Source of the DNA: Mucilaginibacter lacusdianchii
GTDB lineage: Bacteria; Bacteroidota; Bacteroidia; Sphingobacteriales; Sphingobacteriaceae
DNA length: 64,000 bases
Assembly (NCBI RefSeq): GCF_009770985.1
Contig: NZ_WSRW01000002.1
Location: forward strand, 62,001-126,000
Direction: 5' to 3'
The notes beneath the pieces are model-generated. The model saw nothing but the letters and a program-made list of their open reading frames with translations, had not been told where the DNA came from and searched no databases. Each line of letters begins with the position of its first letter. Position 1 is the stretch's first letter. The position numbers were made by a program, and so were the translations under genes. Below, in pieces: positions 61,642-64,000 of the stretch.

Positions 61642-62529
61642 CTAATTTAGATTCCGGTACTCATTGGGCGTTAACCCGGTCCGCTGTTTTAACAATCTAG
61701 TAAAATGTTGCTGGTACTTGAATCCCAACTCACTTGATACATCGTTGATAGTATTTGAAGTGTCGAAAATCCGTGTTTTTGCCTCGTCAATTAATTTATT
61801 ATGTATATAATCCAAAGCTGTGCTCCCGGTTTCCTTTTTGACCAGATCACCAAAATAATTCGGAGATAAATGTAGTTGATCTGCACACCAAGTTACACTA
61901 GGCAAACCTGAAGTGCGTCCTTTGCCTGAATTGAAATAATCTGTTAAAATTTGTTCAAACCTTGTAAGAACATCTTTATTGACATTGCTTCTGGTGATAA
62001 ACTGCCGGTCATAATAACGCATGCAGTAATTCATTAATAGTTCAATGTTCGATGCAATAAGGGTTTTACTATGCTTATCTATATTTTGCTCAATTTCTTC
62101 ACCAATTTTTTTGAATAGGTCTATAATTGTTCGTCTTTCTTTCTTAGATAAATGAAGAGCTTCATTGACTTCATAAGAAAAGAAATTGTAATCCTTTATC
62201 GTTTTCCCAAGGGTAGTTCCTCTAATCAAATCAGGATGGAAAGTCAGGGAATAGCCCGTTGGAATAATCGGAATGCCACCACTGTCAGAAGCATATATTT
62301 GTCCAGGTGCAATAAAAACTAAGGTTCCATCTTCATAATCGTAAGGCTGGCATCCATAGGTCAGGTCGCCGCACTTGATGTCTTTAAGAAAAATGGCATA
62401 AATCCCGAACTGTGCTTTCATATTCACCACCGTCGGAACTTCATTAAATTTCACTATGCTAACCAACGGATGCATTGTGTCTGCGTTCATCAAGTCATTA
62501 TATTGTTTTACCGTGTCAATTCTTTCCAT
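61642..62529 (-). CDS. AraC-family transcriptional regulator
   Basis: A 295-residue regulator with an N-terminal cupin-like ligand domain (FGIYAIFLKDIKCGDLTYGCQPYDYEDGTLVFIAPGQIY) and two helix-turn-helix units at the C-terminus: TWCADQLHLSPNYFGDLVKKETGSTALDYIHNKLIDEAKTRI, then INDVSSELGFKYQQHFTRLLKQRTGLTPNEYRN. The GTG at 62556 that extends the frame falls inside a CAAAATTA promoter-like box, so the ATG at 62529 is taken. It lies upstream of the monooxygenase on the same strand and is divergent from the alcohol dehydrogenase, which makes both plausible targets. Confidence 0.92.
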   Translation of the reverse strand: MERIDTVKQYNDLMNADTMHPLVSIVKFNEVPTVVNMKAQFGIYAIFLKDIKCGDLTYGCQPYDYEDGTLVFIAPGQIYASDSGGIPIIPTGYSLTFHPDLIRGTTLGKTIKDYNFFSYEVNEALHLSKKERRTIIDLFKKIGEEIEQNIDKHSKTLIASNIELLMNYCMRYYDRQFITRSNVNKDVLTRFEQILTDYFNSGKGRTSGLPSVTWCADQLHLSPNYFGDLVKKETGSTALDYIHNKLIDEAKTRIFDTSNTINDVSSELGFKYQQHFTRLLKQRTGLTPNEYRNLN

Positions 62530-62712
62530 TGCTCTATATCCAAATCTGAATACCACAAAATTAGTGCGCTGAAAGATCTATTTCACCTAAGGCTAGTTAA
62601 ATCAGTAAAACTGGTAAAAAGATCAGTATTCTGTATAAATCTCATCCCGGATATGCTGCCGAAATTTGCATCATAAATTGAACAGTGATGTCATGGTAGA
62701 TAGAGGAACCAG

Positions 62713-63801
62713 ATGTCATTTTTAAATGCAATAAAGAATAATATGGAAATGAATAATACTAAGGCGTACGGCACTGTGGCTGCCGAAGCACCTTTAAACC
62801 AATTAACCATTGTTCGAAGGAAACCAACGCCACATGATGTCGAAATAGAGATCCTGTTTTGTGGGGTTTGCCACTCAGACCTAATTATTGCCAGGAGCGA
62901 GTGGGGGCCATCGATGTACCCTTGCGTGCCAGGACACGAAATAGTTGGCAAAGTAAAGAGTGTTGGAGGCCACGTGAGTAAGTTCAAAGTGGGAGATCTG
63001 GTCGGTGTTGGATGTCTGGTAGATTCTTGTCGAGAGTGTGAATACTGCAATGAAGGCCTTGAACAATATTGCGTACCAGGGAACACCTTCACTTATAATT
63101 CCCAAGATAAATACCTGCCTGGCAATCCAACATTTGGTGGTTATTCAGAGAGCATTGTAGTTGATGAAAACTATGTTCTGCGCATACCTGAGAACATGAA
63201 TCTAGCAGCAACAGCTCCTCTTCTTTGTGCAGGTATTTCTACCTATTCGCCGCTTCGTCACTGGAACGTAGGGCCAGGCAAAAAAGTGGGCATTGTTGGT
63301 ATTGGCGGCCTGGGTCACATGGGAATTAAAATTGCTAAAGCAATGGGAGCGCAAGTAGTTGCATTTACTACATCTGAAAGCAAATTTGCTGAAGCAAAGC
63401 GTTTAGGCGCTGATGAGGTAGTATTGTCTAAAGATCCAGAACAAATGGCTGCTTACTACGGAAAACTTCACTTTATACTGGATGCAGTATCAGCTGAGCA
63501 TGACGTAAATGCCTATTTAGCTTTACTTCGTGTAGATGGTACTATGGCAATGGTTGGAGCACCAGCGCAGCCTCTGCCAATCTCCTCGTTCAGTGTTATT
63601 ATGGGCAGAAAAAGTTTTGCTGGAACTTCTATAGGCGGGATTGCCGAAACTCAGGAAATGTTAGACTTCTGCGGTAAACACAATATCACTGCGGATATTG
63701 AAATGATCGACATTCAAAATATTAATGATGCTTATGAACGTCTCCTTAAAGGTGAAGTGAAATATCGCTTTGTTATAGATATGGAGTCGTTGAAAAGCTA
63801 G
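62713..63801 (+). CDS. Zinc-dependent alcohol dehydrogenase, CAD/YahK-like
   Basis: A 362-residue medium-chain dehydrogenase. Catalytic zinc ligands are Cys50 (FCGVCHSDL) and His75 (PGHEIVGKV), with a third cysteine in LLCAGIST. Structural zinc is bound by Cys106, Cys109, Cys112 and Cys120. The cofactor site GIGGLGHMGIKIAKAMGAQV is followed by FTTSESK, as in NADPH-dependent cinnamyl-alcohol-type enzymes. It reduces aldehydes or oxidises alcohols in the cytosol. GAGG lies eight bases before the ATG at 62713; later ATGs at 62743 and 62749 are less well supported. A large hairpin follows the stop. Confidence 0.92.
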   Translation: MSFLNAIKNNMEMNNTKAYGTVAAEAPLNQLTIVRRKPTPHDVEIEILFCGVCHSDLIIARSEWGPSMYPCVPGHEIVGKVKSVGGHVSKFKVGDLVGVGCLVDSCRECEYCNEGLEQYCVPGNTFTYNSQDKYLPGNPTFGGYSESIVVDENYVLRIPENMNLAATAPLLCAGISTYSPLRHWNVGPGKKVGIVGIGGLGHMGIKIAKAMGAQVVAFTTSESKFAEAKRLGADEVVLSKDPEQMAAYYGKLHFILDAVSAEHDVNAYLALLRVDGTMAMVGAPAQPLPISSFSVIMGRKSFAGTSIGGIAETQEMLDFCGKHNITADIEMIDIQNINDAYERLLKGEVKYRFVIDMESLKS

Positions 63802-63813
63802 ATTAAGCAAGTA

Positions 63814-63867
63814 AGTCTAATAAATTAACAAAAGCTACCGAGGTAGCTTTTGTTAATTTATTAGACT
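63814..63867. terminator. 26-bp perfect inverted repeat after the alcohol dehydrogenase
   Basis: The arms (63814-63839 and 63842-63867; inner part AAAAGCTACC / GGTAGCTTTT) are exact complements around a two-base loop. It probably terminates transcription, though a T-run directly after the stem is absent, and the length is unusual. From 63868 to the right edge I see no gene. Confidence 0.65.
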
Positions 63868-64000
63868 GAAGACCGCAAAGTGTAGTGGTCTGTTATGATA
63901 TGGGCAATCACTTCTTGGAGGGAAACAAGTGCGAATAGGAGAACATCAGGATTATGCTCATCCTTCCTTTAGCTTTCGTGATTTAATATTATTTTCTACA

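Overview
The window reads as chromosomal DNA of a Bacteroidota bacterium, most likely family Sphingobacteriaceae (Mucilaginibacter/Pedobacter type). The signs are a fused MurF-alanine racemase, a TonB-dependent receptor with a carboxypeptidase-regulatory N-terminal domain, several glycoside hydrolases with signal peptides, and promoters of the Bacteroidota form TTTG-N19-TAnnTTTG, seen most cleanly in front of the tRNA genes. Genes lie on both strands in short operons, often bounded by strong hairpin terminators. The assignment comes from protein style and promoters only; no database was searched.

Layout. 1-6.7 kb: start of a secreted protein, a tandem pair of Tet-type MFS exporters, DUF502 protein with MurF-Alr, and RecX. 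6.7-7.0 kb: tRNA-Gly and tRNA-Leu. 7.2-14.7 kb: an SDR, a membrane metallophosphoesterase, a long RluA-type pseudouridine synthase, an outer-membrane barrel and a GH92 enzyme. 15-21.4 kb: an MBOAT acyltransferase coupled to an SGNH-like protein, a convergent pair of SDR paralogues (one with a Tat signal), and a PAS histidine kinase. 21.5-26.5 kb: YjbQ, a quinone-detoxification-like operon (MhqO-like dioxygenase, esterase, GNAT), and a clan-A-like glycosidase. 26.5-37.6 kb: siderophore receptor with two candidate iron boxes, an unusual PAS kinase with a SpoIIAA-like tail, a GH3 enzyme with PA14 insert, an MFS carrier and an M28 peptidase. 37.7-44 kb: MarR regulator plus TolC/adaptor/RND efflux pump, with the same palindrome in front of both units. 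44-48.2 kb: a small orphan gene, a kinase, and a four-gene operon (unknown protein, seven-helix protein, kinase, response regulator).

48.3-58.6 kb is a ten-gene minus-strand operon that is the most coherent system here: a GMC flavoprotein with a three-cysteine motif, its Tat-lipoprotein small subunit and a lipoprotein cytochrome c form a periplasmic sugar dehydrogenase. Two Tat-exported TIM-barrel proteins, a Tat-exported Gfo/Idh/MocA protein and a Sec-exported DUF1080 protein would process the 3-keto-glycoside outside the inner membrane. A NupG-type permease, a cytosolic TIM-barrel protein and a cytosolic Gfo/Idh/MocA reductase would finish the job inside.

58.9-64 kb: a HAD phosphatase, tRNA-Met(CAT), and an accessory segment that starts with the decayed C-terminus of a large serine recombinase running into the tRNA gene. 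It then holds a visibly G+C-rich, shortened NtaA-type monooxygenase, an AraC regulator and a zinc alcohol dehydrogenase, ending in a 26-bp perfect inverted repeat.
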